Both the position numbers and the translations under genes were made by a program. A model generated the notes under the pieces. That model saw only the letters and a program-made list of their open reading frames with translations, was not told where the DNA came from and searched no databases. Shown here piece by piece: positions 37,589 through 49,802 of a stretch of 64,000 nt of DNA. Numbering within the stretch: the first letter of the stretch is position 1; the number at the start of each line of letters is the position of its first letter. The stretch comes from Mycetohabitans rhizoxinica HKI 454 (GTDB lineage: Bacteria > Pseudomonadota > Gammaproteobacteria > Burkholderiales > Burkholderiaceae): the NCBI RefSeq assembly GCF_000198775.1, contig NC_014722.1, forward strand, positions 2,548,080 through 2,612,079, read 5' to 3'.

Positions 37589-37809
37589 TGCGGATGCTTC
37601 GCTTCGCCGTTCAGCGCGTCGGCCTGGCGCTGGAATCCTTTTCCGCACCGGCGGTCGAATCGGTAGATTCGGAACGGCAGTCAGCTCGACAACGTAACAT
37701 AATGTAATCCTAGGGAATATCCGTTCCGGATCGGCCCCTTGAATTTCTGACCAACCTCTCCATCTACGGTGCAAACCGTGGCAGAGCAACAGAATTGAGG
37801 AGTGTCGCC
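37589..37809. other. Intergenic region upstream of the DUF3567 gene
   Basis: 221 bases with a less GC-rich patch at about 37690-37725 that is a likely promoter area for the DUF3567 gene. I see no reading frame of note and no clear operator. Confidence 0.35.
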
Positions 37810-38067
37810 ATGCAAATGATCTACAACAGCCCGAACTACTGCGTTGTCGAATTCGCCCCCCAAGCCGAGCACGGCACCATGCTATCCGGCGGATTCGAGA
37901 TCGTCGACAAAAATGCGCAGCGCGAGATATTCATCGACGGCTCAATGGCAGCGCGCTTTCGCGAGCACGTGCAGCGCCTGATCCAAGAACAACCGTCGCT
38001 GGAGGAAGTCGACGAATTCCTCGGGCAATTCGACAGCCTGATGAACCAGCCCGTCGTGCTACACTGA
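37810..38067 (+). CDS. DUF3567 family protein
   Basis: 85-residue cytoplasmic protein of unknown function, found mainly in betaproteobacteria. It starts [17 protein letters not shown] and contains [32 protein letters not shown] and the C-terminal [20 protein letters not shown], all typical of the family. The ATG at 37810 is preferred over an ATG 15 bases upstream. A strong terminator follows, so it is a single-gene unit. Confidence 0.88.
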   Translation: MQMIYNSPNYCVVEFAPQAEHGTMLSGGFEIVDKNAQREIFIDGSMAARFREHVQRLIQEQPSLEEVDEFLGQFDSLMNQPVVLH

Positions 38068-38102
38068 TCGTCGATTGCTGGCGAACTCCATCCAGAACAG
38101 AA

Positions 38103-38138
38103 AGACCCCCGCCGGATGTCCGGCGGGGGTCTTCTTTT
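38103..38138 (+). terminator. Strong rho-independent terminator after the DUF3567 gene
   Basis: AGACCCCCGCCGG, loop ATGT and CCGGCGGGGGTCT form a 13-bp perfect stem followed by TCTTTT. It lies 36 bases after the DUF3567 stop and about 95 bases before metH, so metH needs its own promoter in that short interval. Confidence 0.95.
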
Positions 38139-38231
38139 AGAATGTCAGATTACGGCGCACTGCGGCACGCGCCGCCGCCGACCGTCACGACGTGCCGCGA
38201 CGCGGTCAGCCGCGATTCGTGCATACATCCC

Positions 38232-39277
38232 ATGCAAAAAGCACACAGCCTTCGCTACACTCGGGGCAGCGCCCTGCCCGCGCTGCTCGCGCGCCGTATC
38301 CTGATACTGGACGGCGCAATGGGCACGATGATTCAGCGCTACAAGCTGTCCGAAGCCCATTACCGGGGCGAGCGGTTCGCCGCGCTGGACCATGATGTCA
38401 AGGGCAACAACGAGTTGCTATCGATCACACAGCCGCAGATCATCGGCCAGATTCACGAGCAGTACTTGGCTGCCGGCGCGGATATCGTCGAAACGAACAC
38501 GTTCGGTGCGACTCGGATCGCCCAGGCCGATTACCGAATGGAGACGCTCGCCATCGAAATGAATATCGCTTCGGCACGGTTGGCGCGCGCCGCATGCGAC
38601 CGGTATTCGACGCCGGACAAGCCGCGTTTCGTCGCCGGGGCGATTGGGCCCACGCCGAAAACCGCAAGTATCTCGCCAGACGTCAACGACCCGGGCGCGC
38701 GCAACGTCACCTTCGACGAATTGCGCGACAGCTACTACGAGCAAGCGCAAGCGCTGCTCGATGGCGGCGCGGACCTGTTTCTGGTGGAGACGATCTTCGA
38801 CACGCTCAATGCGAAAGCCGCGTTGTTTGCGCTCGATCAATTGTTCGAGGATACCGGCGAGGTGCTGCCGATCATGATTTCCGGCACGGTGACCGACGCG
38901 TCCGGACGAATCCTGTCCGGACAGACCGTCGAGGCATTCTGGAACGCGCTGCGCCATGCGCGGCCGCTGACCTTTGGGCTGAACTGCGCGCTCGGGGCGG
39001 CGCTAATGCGGCCGTATATCGCCGAGTTGGCGAAGCTGTGCGACACTTACGTGTCGTGCTATCCGAACGCCGGGTTGCCGAACCCGATGAGCGAGACCGG
39101 CTTTGACGAAACACCAGAGGTCACCTCCGGACTGCTCAAGGAATTCGCCGACTCGGGCCTCGTCAATCTGGCTGGCGGCTGCTGCGGCACAACACCCGAA
39201 CACATTGCAGCGATCGCCGCGCGCCTGGCGGACGTCAAGCCGCGCGCATGGGCGCATTATCAAGAAAAAAGCGAGTC

Positions 39278-39281
<4 letters not shown>
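38232..39281 (+). CDS. metH: Methionine synthase, homocysteine-binding part
   Basis: 349-residue homocysteine S-methyltransferase domain, the first module of cobalamin-dependent MetH. It has [33 protein letters not shown] and the zinc-binding [13 protein letters not shown]; Cys residues in NCALG and GGCCG are the expected metal ligands. The gene ends where the second MetH gene begins (ATGA overlap). In Burkholderia MetH is normally split at this domain border, so this is not damage. The start at 38232 is chosen because an upstream frame runs into the terminator. Confidence 0.93.
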
Positions 39282-41995
<2,714 letters not shown>

Positions 41996-42093
41996 GCCCG
42001 TCCTTGGCACGCAGCCAGTCGTTCACCGGCCGTGCCCGGCGGCGGCGCGGGCGCGCGATGGTGCGCCCGCATTGCCTCGCACGATTGACGCGC

Positions 42094-42420
42094 TCAAACG
42101 CCCCAGATCACGTCCGAGTTCGCCTTGTGCGCCTGCCGCAGCATGTCAAGGAACGGATAGGCGCGCTGCGCCAGGCCGATCGGCACTTCGTGCGCCTCGT
42201 GGTCCCCGTCATCGTCATCGACATGGCCGTCGTGTTCGGCAAGGCGTTGCTTGTCCTGCGCAATGGCCGCCTCAAGCTTGGCGATCGCCGGCTGCAACTC
42301 GTCATGCGCGATGACGCCACGCTGCCCAAGGCGCTTGCCGATGATCGCCAGCAGGAATTGCGCGAGGTTTTCGAGCATCGTCACCTCCACGGTGGCCCGA
42401 GACTTGAACGTGATTAGCAT
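42094..42420 (-). CDS. DUF1840 family protein
   Basis: 108-residue protein of unknown function. It begins MLITFKSRATVEVTMLENLAQFLL, the family signature, has a His/Asp-rich middle (EHDGHVDDDDGDHEAHEV) and ends FLDMLRQAHKANSDVIWGV. The ATG at 42418-42420 is used; a longer frame adds 20 residues without similarity. It lies between metH and argS and is oriented against both. Confidence 0.85.
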   Translation of the reverse strand: MLITFKSRATVEVTMLENLAQFLLAIIGKRLGQRGVIAHDELQPAIAKLEAAIAQDKQRLAEHDGHVDDDDGDHEAHEVPIGLAQRAYPFLDMLRQAHKANSDVIWGV

Positions 42421-42614
42421 GGCGGCTCCTTGTTCGCTTCGTCGGCCCGGTCGCGCCAGCGTCGCTGGCGCCGCATGCACACCACACCGGCCTGAACTGT
42501 ATTCGACAGTTTAGCACCTGCTAAAATCCATCATTCCCGCTTTGTGCGTGTTCGCGGGGCAGGCGGCCAATGGGTCGCCGCGCCCGCGCCTGTTTCGATA
42601 ACTGCCGTCATTCC

Positions 42615-44423
42615 ATGCTGCCCGCACAGAAACACCTCATCGAATCGATCCTAGCAGATGCCGTCGCCGGAGTCGTCCAGGCGTCGCCGGCAGCCAGCGA
42701 TGCAGCATTCGTGCAACCGACCATCGCGCTGGACCGGCCCAAGATCGCCGCACATGGCGATGTCGCGTCGAACCTGGCGATGCAGCTGGCCAAGCCGCTA
42801 CGCGCCAACCCGCGCGTGCTGGCGCAGCAACTGGCCGAAGCTACCCTCGCTCACCCGCGCGCGGCCGGGCTGATCGCCAGCGCGGAAGTCGCCGGCCCGG
42901 GTTTTTTGAACCTGCGACTGACCGACGCCGCGAAACAGCAGACCGTGCACGCGATACTGGCACAGCGCGAGCGCTTCGGCTTCGCGCCGCCGGGGCGCGG
43001 CGGCCATGGCAAACAAGTGCTGATCGAATTCGTGTCGGCCAATCCAACCGGGCCGCTGCACGTGGGCCACGGCCGGCAGGCGGCGCTGGGCGACGCCCTC
43101 GGCGCGCTGATGCAGACCCAGGGCTGGGCCGTGCACCGCGAGTTCTACTACAACGACGCCGGCGTGCAGATCAACACGCTTGCGTTATCGGTGCAGGCGC
43201 GAGCACGCGGCTTCAAGCCGGGCGATGCGCAGTGGCCGGAAGCGGCCTACAACGGCGACTACATCGCGGACATCGCGCGCGACTATCTGGCCGGCGAAAC
43301 AGTGTCAGCCAGCGATGGCGTGCCCGTGACGGGAGCCGGTGACGTCGACAATCTCGATGCGATCCGACGCTTCGCCGTCACTTACCTGCGCCGCGAGCAG
43401 GACATCGACTTGAAGGCATTCGGCGTCAAGTTCGACCAGTACTACCTAGAGTCGTCACTATACGACGAAGGCCGCGTCGAGCGCGCGGTCCAGGCGCTGG
43501 TGGCTGCCGGCAAGACGTACGAGGACGATGGCGCGCTGTGGCTGCGCACCACCGACTACGGCGACGACAAGGACCGGGTGATGCGCAAGCAGGACGGCAC
43601 CTATACCTACTTCGTGCCAGACATCGCCTATCACGTCACCAAGTGGGAGCGCGGCTTCACGAAAGTGATCAACGTGCAGGGCTCGGATCACCATGGCACG
43701 ATCGCGCGCGTGCGCGCCGGCCTGCAAGCGTTGGACATCGGCATTCCGAGCGGCTATCCGGACTACGTGTTGCATAAGATGGTCACCGTGATGCGCGACG
43801 GCCGCGAGATCAAGATCTCCAAGCGGGCAGGCAGCTACGTGACGGTGCGAGACCTGATCGTATGGTCCGGCGGCGGCAATTCGGACGAGTCCGCCGCCTC
43901 GCTGAGCCCTCAGCAACTGGACAGCGACATGCTGCGCAAGGGCCGCGACGCGGTGCGCTTCTTCCTGATCTCGCGCAAGGCCGACACCGAATTCACATTC
44001 GACATCGACCTCGCGCTGAAGCAAAACGATGAAAATCCGGTCTACTATGTGCAATATGCGCATGCGCGGATCTGCTCGGTACTGTCGGAGTTACGCGCAC
44101 GTTATACAGACGGTCTCGAGGACTGGTCGCAGGTCGACTTGACGCCGCTTGCCACCGAGCGATCCAAGGCGCTGCTGCAAAAATTGGCCGAATATCCGCA
44201 AATGCTGGAGCACGCAGCAAACGAACTGGCCCCTCATGCGGTCGCATTCTATTTGCGCGACCTGGCGGGCGAGTTCCATTCGTTCTACAACGACCGCGCC
44301 GAGCGGGTGCTCGTGGACGATGCGCGCGAGCGCCTGGCCCGCGCGGCGCTGCTGGCCGCGACACGCCAGGTGCTGGCCAACGGGCTCGCGACGATCGGGG
44401 TGTCGGCACCCGAGAAGATGTAG
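42615..44423 (+). CDS. argS: Arginyl-tRNA synthetase
   Basis: Class I synthetase of 602 residues charging tRNA-Arg. The N-terminal Add-1 domain (about 1-110) is followed by the HIGH-type motif in [20 protein letters not shown], the KMSKS-type loop in [14 protein letters not shown], and the anticodon-binding domain ([13 protein letters not shown]... to the C terminus [21 protein letters not shown]). The ATG at 42615 ([13 protein letters not shown]) matches the family start; the earlier in-frame ATG is too far upstream. Confidence 0.95.
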   Translation: MLPAQKHLIESILADAVAGVVQASPAASDAAFVQPTIALDRPKIAAHGDVASNLAMQLAKPLRANPRVLAQQLAEATLAHPRAAGLIASAEVAGPGFLNLRLTDAAKQQTVHAILAQRERFGFAPPGRGGHGKQVLIEFVSANPTGPLHVGHGRQAALGDALGALMQTQGWAVHREFYYNDAGVQINTLALSVQARARGFKPGDAQWPEAAYNGDYIADIARDYLAGETVSASDGVPVTGAGDVDNLDAIRRFAVTYLRREQDIDLKAFGVKFDQYYLESSLYDEGRVERAVQALVAAGKTYEDDGALWLRTTDYGDDKDRVMRKQDGTYTYFVPDIAYHVTKWERGFTKVINVQGSDHHGTIARVRAGLQALDIGIPSGYPDYVLHKMVTVMRDGREIKISKRAGSYVTVRDLIVWSGGGNSDESAASLSPQQLDSDMLRKGRDAVRFFLISRKADTEFTFDIDLALKQNDENPVYYVQYAHARICSVLSELRARYTDGLEDWSQVDLTPLATERSKALLQKLAEYPQMLEHAANELAPHAVAFYLRDLAGEFHSFYNDRAERVLVDDARERLARAALLAATRQVLANGLATIGVSAPEKM

Positions 44424-44550
44424 GGAACGGAAGGCGGCGCGGGGACCGTATAATCGGTGCTCCCAGTCACGGATGACGCGGGCGCGACGGCGGCATGGCG
44501 GCCGCGATTTCATCCGGGCGGTTTCATAGAGAAATAGGTAAGCAAACACG

Positions 44551-45303
44551 ATGGCAAAAGCACGACGATCTTCCTCGCCGAATTCGAAGCAACGTGGAGG
44601 GACGTTCCTCGGTATCGTATTGGGATTGATCGTCGGGCTGGCGATCGCAATCGTGGTGGCGCTGTACATTAGGGGAGCGCCAACGCCATTCGTGTCCAAG
44701 GGCAACGCACCCGCGACAACGTCCGACACGGCAGGCAACGGCACGACGTTTGATCCGAACCGAGCGCTGGCCGGCAAGTCGCCCGGTCAGCCGGTGCCAC
44801 CGTCGGCCACCCAGCCGCCGCCGAACACGGCGCCAGGCCAAAGCTCGCAGCAATCGCAATCGACGGGCGTGCTGGAAGAGCCGCAGATCATCGAGATCCC
44901 ATCCACGGCCAGCGCCGCGCCCGCGACGCCCTGGAGCCCGTCCACGACGCCGGCGCCCCGTCCCGCGCCGTCCGGCGGCAGCGCCAGCGTGCCTACCCCT
45001 GCATTGGCCAAGCCAGGCGCCGACACGCTGGCCGCCCCGCAAAGGCCGGGCGCGAGCGAGGCCAACACCGGCTATTTCCTGCAGGTCGGCGCGTATCGCA
45101 CGCAACAGGATGCGGAGCAGCAGCGCGCGCGGCTAGCGCTGCAGGGATTTGAGTCCAAGGTCACACAGCGCGACGCCGGCGGGGTCGTGTACTACCGCGT
45201 GCGCATCGGCCCGTTCTCGCGCTTCGAGGACATGAATAGCGTCCGACAGCGGCTATCCGATGCCGGCGTCGACACTGCCGTGATCCGCTTCACGAAGCAA
45301 TAG
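44551..45303 (+). CDS. SPOR-domain membrane protein, FtsN-like
   Basis: 250-residue protein with a short basic cytoplasmic tail, one transmembrane helix (FLGIVLGLIVGLAIAIVVALYI, about residues 19-40), a Pro/Ala/Ser-rich periplasmic linker and a C-terminal SPOR domain (TGYFLQVGAYRTQQDAEQQRARLALQGFESKV...YYRVRIGPFSRF). SPOR domains bind denuded peptidoglycan at the septum, so a cell-division role like FtsN is likely. It lies between argS and dsbA, all on the plus strand. Confidence 0.9.
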   Translation: MAKARRSSSPNSKQRGGTFLGIVLGLIVGLAIAIVVALYIRGAPTPFVSKGNAPATTSDTAGNGTTFDPNRALAGKSPGQPVPPSATQPPPNTAPGQSSQQSQSTGVLEEPQIIEIPSTASAAPATPWSPSTTPAPRPAPSGGSASVPTPALAKPGADTLAAPQRPGASEANTGYFLQVGAYRTQQDAEQQRARLALQGFESKVTQRDAGGVVYYRVRIGPFSRFEDMNSVRQRLSDAGVDTAVIRFTKQ

Positions 45304-45425
45304 CCTCGTGTCCCGCGCCACGCGCGCACCGCGCGTGGCGCACGCCCTTGAACCGGCGGCATCCGTACCCGTCTGAACAGGTTTCGTGCCGCTTTTTCCT
45401 TGCCACGCTTTTGCCACGGTCCACT

Positions 45426-46073
45426 ATGAAGAAAACCCTCAGCGCTGCCCTGCTCGCCGTCGCTGTCGCCCTCGGCACAGCCCCATTCGCCCAAGCGTCA
45501 CCGTCCGCGCCGGTCGCCGGCAAGGACTATACGGTGCTCACGCCAGCCCAGCCGGTGAAGGCCCCGGCCGGCAAGGTCGAAGTGACCGAATTCATGTGGT
45601 ACGGCTGCCCGCATTGCAGCGAGTTCGATCCGTATCTTGAAAAATGGAAGGCCAAGCAAGGGACACACATCGTGTTCCGGCGCGTGCCAGTCGCGTTTCG
45701 CGACCAGTTCGTTCCACATTCGAAGATGCTGCTCGCGCTGGACGTGCTCGGCCTGAGCGAGAAACTCGCACCGGTGATCTTTGACGAGATCCACGTCAAG
45801 CGGAACTATCTGCTGACGCCGGATGCGCAAGCGAACTTCCTTGCCAAGCAAGGCGTGGACAAGAAAAAGTACCTCGATGCGTACAACTCGTTCACCGTCG
45901 CAAGCGAACTGAAGCGCGTGTCGCAGATGGCACAGGACTACAAGATCGACGGCGTGCCGACCGTCATCGTGCAAGGCAAATACGAGACCGGCCCGGCGGC
46001 GACCAACAGCCTGGAAGGTACCGTCCAAGTGCTCGACTACCTGGTCGGGCAAGTGGCCGCGAAGAAGATGTAG
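45426..46073 (+). CDS. dsbA: Thiol:disulfide interchange protein DsbA
   Basis: Periplasmic oxidase that introduces disulfides into exported proteins, 215 residues. A signal peptide (MKKTLSAALLAVAVALGTAPFAQA) is followed by the thioredoxin fold with the active site MWYGCPHCSEF and the cis-proline region IDGVPTVIVQGKY. The ATG at 45426 gives the signal peptide; an upstream in-frame start does not. It follows the SPOR gene after 122 bases. Confidence 0.94.
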   Translation: MKKTLSAALLAVAVALGTAPFAQASPSAPVAGKDYTVLTPAQPVKAPAGKVEVTEFMWYGCPHCSEFDPYLEKWKAKQGTHIVFRRVPVAFRDQFVPHSKMLLALDVLGLSEKLAPVIFDEIHVKRNYLLTPDAQANFLAKQGVDKKKYLDAYNSFTVASELKRVSQMAQDYKIDGVPTVIVQGKYETGPAATNSLEGTVQVLDYLVGQVAAKKM

Positions 46074-46108
46074 CGGATATGCGGGATCCCGCGCCATGCC
46101 ATGACGCG

Positions 46109-46897
46109 ATGAGCGAAGCCGCGCCATTGAAGGTCTTCATCACCGGTGCGTCGAGCGGCATCGGTCTCGCGTTTGCACGCTACTACGCGCGAGCGGGGGC
46201 AAGCCTGGGGCTGGTCGCACGCCGTGGCGAGGTCTTGACCGACTTTGCCGAGTCGTGCCGCAGCCGCTTCCCGCAGGCGAGCGTGTCGATCCATGTGGCA
46301 GACGTGCGCGATGCTGCCGCGCTGGCGCTCGCGGCACAGCAGTTCATCGACCACTACGGCCTGCCGGATATTGTGATCGCGAACGCCGGCATCAGCGCCG
46401 GCGCAGTCACCGGCCACGGCGACCTGCCGGCGTTCCGCGCGATCATGGACACCAACTACTTCGGCATGGTCGCGACCTTCGAACCCTTCGCCGCCGCGAT
46501 GGTCTGCGCCCGGCACGGTACGCTGGTGGGCATTGCCAGCGTGGCGGGCGTGCGCGGCCTGCCAGGCGCAGGCGCCTACAGCGCGTCCAAGGCAGCCGCG
46601 CTGAAATACCTGGAGGCGCTGCGGGTCGAGATGCGCCCCGCCGGCGTGGCAGTCGTCACGATCGCACCCGGCTACATCCGCACGCCGATGACCGACGGTA
46701 ATCCCTACTCGATGCCGTTTTTGATGGATCCCGACCGGTTCGCCGCTAACGCGGCGGCGGCCATCGCCGCCAAGAAGCGCTTCGCCATCTTCCCGCGACC
46801 GATGCGCGTGGCTGCCGCGCTGCTACACGTGCTGCCGCGCTGGCTTTACGATTTTGCGTTCGAGCGGGCGCCGCGCAAGCCCCGCGCCACGCGATAA
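46109..46897 (+). CDS. Short-chain dehydrogenase/reductase
   Basis: 262-residue SDR-family oxidoreductase. The cofactor loop is FITGASSGIGLAFARYYA, NAGISAG follows at the end of the fourth strand, and the catalytic Ser...YSASKAA triad with YxxxK is present. The C-terminal part (RPMRVAAALLHVLPRWLYDFAFERAP) suggests membrane association. Substrate and cofactor are unknown. An ATG at 46079, six bases after the dsbA stop, is an alternative start adding ten residues. Confidence 0.88.
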   Translation: MSEAAPLKVFITGASSGIGLAFARYYARAGASLGLVARRGEVLTDFAESCRSRFPQASVSIHVADVRDAAALALAAQQFIDHYGLPDIVIANAGISAGAVTGHGDLPAFRAIMDTNYFGMVATFEPFAAAMVCARHGTLVGIASVAGVRGLPGAGAYSASKAAALKYLEALRVEMRPAGVAVVTIAPGYIRTPMTDGNPYSMPFLMDPDRFAANAAAAIAAKKRFAIFPRPMRVAAALLHVLPRWLYDFAFERAPRKPRATR

Positions 46898-47015
46898 AGC
46901 GACGCGACAGACAGCACGGTGGCGAAAAACGTATCAGAATAGCCGGATTCGGCCCCGCCACCGGGCAGTTGAGGCCACCCTCAGAAACCATGAAGAACAA
47001 GCTTTGGGAGATCGT

Positions 47016-48647
47016 ATGCGTGTGAAACACCCCGTTAGCGTGCCCCGTGGACCACGCGGCGCAGCCGCGTGGCTCGGCGCGGCAACCATGCTGCTAAGCG
47101 CGCCCGCCTGGCTGCAGGCTAAGCCGTTGACCGTGTGCACTGAGGCCAGTCCGGACGGCTTCGACGTCGTGCAGTACAACTCGCTGACCACCTCCAACGC
47201 ATCTGGCGACGTTGTCTTCAATCAATTGGTGCGCTACGACGAGGCGGCCGACAAGCTCGCGCCGTCGCTCGCCGAACGATGGGAGGTCAGCCCGGACGGG
47301 CTCGCCGTCACGTTCCACCTGCGCCCCAACGTATCGTTTCAGACTACGGAAGAATTCAAGCCGTCCCGCGCACTGAACGCCGACGACGTGTTGTTCACGT
47401 TCAACCGGATGCTCGATCCGAGTCATCCGTGGCACAAGATCGCAGGCAACGGCGGCTTTCCGCATGCGCAGTCGATGAACCTGCCGAAGCTGATCAAATC
47501 GGTCACTAAAGTGGACGACTTGACGGTGAAGTTCGAACTGTCCGAGCCCAACGCGGCGTTTGTGTCGATCTTGACGATGCCGTTCGCGTCAATCTACTCG
47601 GCAGAGTACGCGAGCCAGTTGGAAAAGGCGGGCAGACAAGCCGACATCAATGCGAAGCCGGTTGGCACCGGTCCGTTCGTGCTGAAAAGTTACACAAAGG
47701 ATGCGGTGATCCGCTACGACGTCAATCCAACCTATTGGGGCCGTAAACCGAAAATCGACCGGCTGATTTACGCAATCACGCCCGATGCAGCAGTACGTGC
47801 GCAAAAGATCAAGTCAGGCGAATGCCAGATTGCGCTGTCGCCCAAGCCGCAGGATGTACTGGCAGCCAAGAGCGACAAGTCGCTGAAGGTCGTGCAAACA
47901 CCGGCGTTCATGACCGCGTTTGTCGCATTGAACACGCAGCATAAGCCGCTGGACAATGACAAGGTCCGGCAAGCATTAAACATCGCGTTCGACCGACAGA
48001 CGTACATTAAGACGGTGTTCGGCAACACTGCAGTGGCAGCTGTCAATCCGTACCCGCCGAATACATGGAGCTATAACAAGGCGGTCAAACCGTACCCGTA
48101 CAACATCGAACAGGCAAAAAAGCTGCTGGCCGACGCCGGTTATCCAAACGGCTTCGAGACGTCGATTTGGGTACGGCCAAGCGGCAGCGTGTTGAATCCT
48201 AATCCGAAGGCTGGCGCGGAACTGTTGCAAGCGGACCTCGCCCGGATCGGCGTGAAGGCGCAGGTCAAGGTCATCGAATGGGGACAACTGATCAAGGATG
48301 CTAAGCAAGGACAGCATGACCTGCTTTTCATGGGCTGGTCCGGCGACAACGGTGATCCAGACAACTTCCTGACGCCGCAGTTCTCATGCGCTTCGGTGAA
48401 ATCAGGCATCAACTTCGCGCGCTACTGCGACCCACAGCTCGATAAGTTGCTCGCCGACGGTAGGACCACGGCTGACCAAACTACCCGAGCAAAAGCGTAC
48501 ACGGCCGCGCAAAAGATCATTCATGACAAAGCCCTGTGGATTCCGCTTGTCTATCCGAGCGCGGCCGCAATCACGCGCAGTAATATCCGGGGTTACCACG
48601 TCAGCCCATTCGGCCGGCAAGAATACTCAGGTGTGACGGTCGACTAG
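47016..48647 (+). CDS. Peptide ABC transporter substrate-binding protein (family 5, DppA-like)
   Basis: 543-residue periplasmic binding protein. A signal peptide (about residues 1-36, ending WLQA) is followed by TVCTEASPDGFDVVQYNS, the family-5 motif ADDVLFTFNRMLD, LNTQHKPLDNDKVRQALNIAFDRQ and MGWSGDNGDPDNFL. These fit dipeptide/haem-binding DppA. The permease and ATPase genes that usually follow are absent from this window, so it may work with a transporter encoded elsewhere. The ATG at 47016 is chosen for the signal peptide; ORF extension upstream is not conserved. Confidence 0.92.
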   Translation: MRVKHPVSVPRGPRGAAAWLGAATMLLSAPAWLQAKPLTVCTEASPDGFDVVQYNSLTTSNASGDVVFNQLVRYDEAADKLAPSLAERWEVSPDGLAVTFHLRPNVSFQTTEEFKPSRALNADDVLFTFNRMLDPSHPWHKIAGNGGFPHAQSMNLPKLIKSVTKVDDLTVKFELSEPNAAFVSILTMPFASIYSAEYASQLEKAGRQADINAKPVGTGPFVLKSYTKDAVIRYDVNPTYWGRKPKIDRLIYAITPDAAVRAQKIKSGECQIALSPKPQDVLAAKSDKSLKVVQTPAFMTAFVALNTQHKPLDNDKVRQALNIAFDRQTYIKTVFGNTAVAAVNPYPPNTWSYNKAVKPYPYNIEQAKKLLADAGYPNGFETSIWVRPSGSVLNPNPKAGAELLQADLARIGVKAQVKVIEWGQLIKDAKQGQHDLLFMGWSGDNGDPDNFLTPQFSCASVKSGINFARYCDPQLDKLLADGRTTADQTTRAKAYTAAQKIIHDKALWIPLVYPSAAAITRSNIRGYHVSPFGRQEYSGVTVD

Positions 48648-48649
48648 GC

Positions 48650-48730
48650 AAAAGTTGGCAGCCTCGGATAAAACACGCTGGCACGGCCAACTTTGTAAGT
48701 CTTATAATTGCCTTTCGAAAAAGTTGGCAG
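48650..48730. repeat. Three copies of AAAAGTTGGCAG-like motif, one inverted
   Basis: AAAAGTTGGCAG lies at 48650-48661 and 48719-48730, with an inverted GCCAACTTT at 48686-48694 between them. The first and inverted copies can form a 9-bp stem with a 25-base loop. A perfect TATAAT lies at 48703-48708. Their role is unclear: a weak terminator for the binding-protein gene, operators, or scars of rearrangement next to the deleted glycosyltransferase gene. Confidence 0.6.
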
Positions 48731-48733
48731 AAT

Positions 48734-49243
48734 ATGCATCATTTTCCCCGCGCGCAGTCGGCAGACATACAAAAAGCCATCTCGCCAGCTGACGCATCGT
48801 TCGCGAACCGGCGCGGCGCGGTGCTGGTGCCCTGTTATAACGAAGCAGCCACAATCGACACAGTCGTGCGAGACTTTAGACGCGCGTTGCCGCATGCTGA
48901 GATCTACGTATTCGACAACGATTCGAACGACGATACTCTGCCGCACGCACAAGCAGCCGGCGCACAGGTACGCACGGTGCCTTACCGGGGCAAGGGGAAT
49001 GTGATCCGGCGCATGCCCGTCGCTGAGATTCCGACCGCATATGGCGTGCGACCGCAAGGATTGCATACCGGATTTGTACCTCGGTTGCCAACCGCTGTGC
49101 TGTGCACGGCATTGATGCTGCTTGGCGCGATCCTGCTAGCCTGCGGCATCATACTGGACACCGTGACGCGCGGGCGCATCGAGGCAAAGCGGTTTGCATA
49201 CTTGTCGGTGGATGCACCACGGCCTGCGGCAAAACAAGGCTAA
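48734..49243 (+). pseudogene. Glycosyltransferase family 2 gene with large in-frame internal deletion
   Basis: 169-residue fusion of the two ends of a polyprenol-phosphate-type GT2 protein. Residues about 30-95 are the N-terminal GT-A part (VLVPCYNEAATIDTVVRDF, YVFDNDSNDDT, RGKGNVIRRM). Residues about 96-169 are the usual C-terminal end (AEIPTAYGVRPQG, a membrane helix, LDTVTRGRIEAKRFAYL). The acceptor-binding centre and the DxD-type catalytic region are missing. The junction is near 49012-49020 and stays in frame. It is therefore probably inactive, although it could still be translated; its stop lies one base before the GtrA start. Confidence 0.8.
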
Positions 49244-49244
49244 C

Positions 49245-49640
49245 GTGCGTTCGCAATTCTTTCGTTTCGCGATCGCCGGTATAGCGGGGTTCATTGTCGA
49301 CGCCGGCCTGCTATGGCTCATGCTGTGGATCGGGCTTGGCTACTTCGCTGGACGCGCGGTGTCGTTTCTCGTGGCCGTCTGGGTCACCTGGCAATTGAAC
49401 CGGCAATTCACGTTCTCGGGCAAGCAATACGAATCCGTGTGGCGCGAATGGTGGCGGTACCTCACCGCGATGCTCGCCGGCGGGTGCGTAAACTACGCCG
49501 CGTACAGCGCGGTGGTTCTTAATCTGCCGCCGCGCGTCTTTGTACCTTACATTGGGGTAGCGGCTGGCTCGCTCGCTGGCCTTGCGGTAAATTTTGCTTC
49601 CGCCCGCTGGTGGGTTTTTTATCGCAAGAGTGAACAATGA
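49245..49640 (+). CDS. GtrA family membrane protein
   Basis: 131-residue inner-membrane protein with four predicted helices. The family start QFFRFAIAGIAGFIVDAGLLWLM is followed by VSFLVAVWVTWQLNRQFTF, YAAYSAVV and LAGLAVNFASARWWVF. GtrA proteins flip or assist undecaprenyl-phosphate-linked sugars together with a GT2 partner; here the partner gene is deleted inside. The start is a GTG at 49245, two bases after the stop of that gene. The stop overlaps an ATG (ATGA) for a 44-codon frame. Confidence 0.88.
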   Translation: MRSQFFRFAIAGIAGFIVDAGLLWLMLWIGLGYFAGRAVSFLVAVWVTWQLNRQFTFSGKQYESVWREWWRYLTAMLAGGCVNYAAYSAVVLNLPPRVFVPYIGVAAGSLAGLAVNFASARWWVFYRKSEQ

Positions 49641-49771
49641 AGAGAGGCAACAGCGGAGCAGGTTTTTGTTGCAAAGCACTGCTAGCACGACCGGGAACAA
49701 TCGATTTGAACGCAATGCCTATGATCCGCATGGTCGCCCCGCTAGCATCGTCGTGTATCCAACTGATCTGA
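49637..49771 (+). pseudogene. Short coupled frame, possible remnant of a third glycosylation gene
   Basis: The ATG overlaps the GtrA stop (ATGA), as expected for a third gene in a GT2-GtrA operon. The frame ends after 44 codons and shows no recognisable domain. GT2-GtrA pairs are often followed by a large multi-spanning sugar transferase, so this may be what is left of one; this is inference only. Confidence 0.3.
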
Positions 49772-49802
49772 TGAGCACACAGCCCGGCTTGTCGACGGCA
49801 CA

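Noticed and set aside
38139..38231. SAH or cobalamin riboswitch before metH
   Set aside because: Only about 93 bases are available and I could not match the conserved core of either riboswitch; only a generic GC-rich hairpin is visible.
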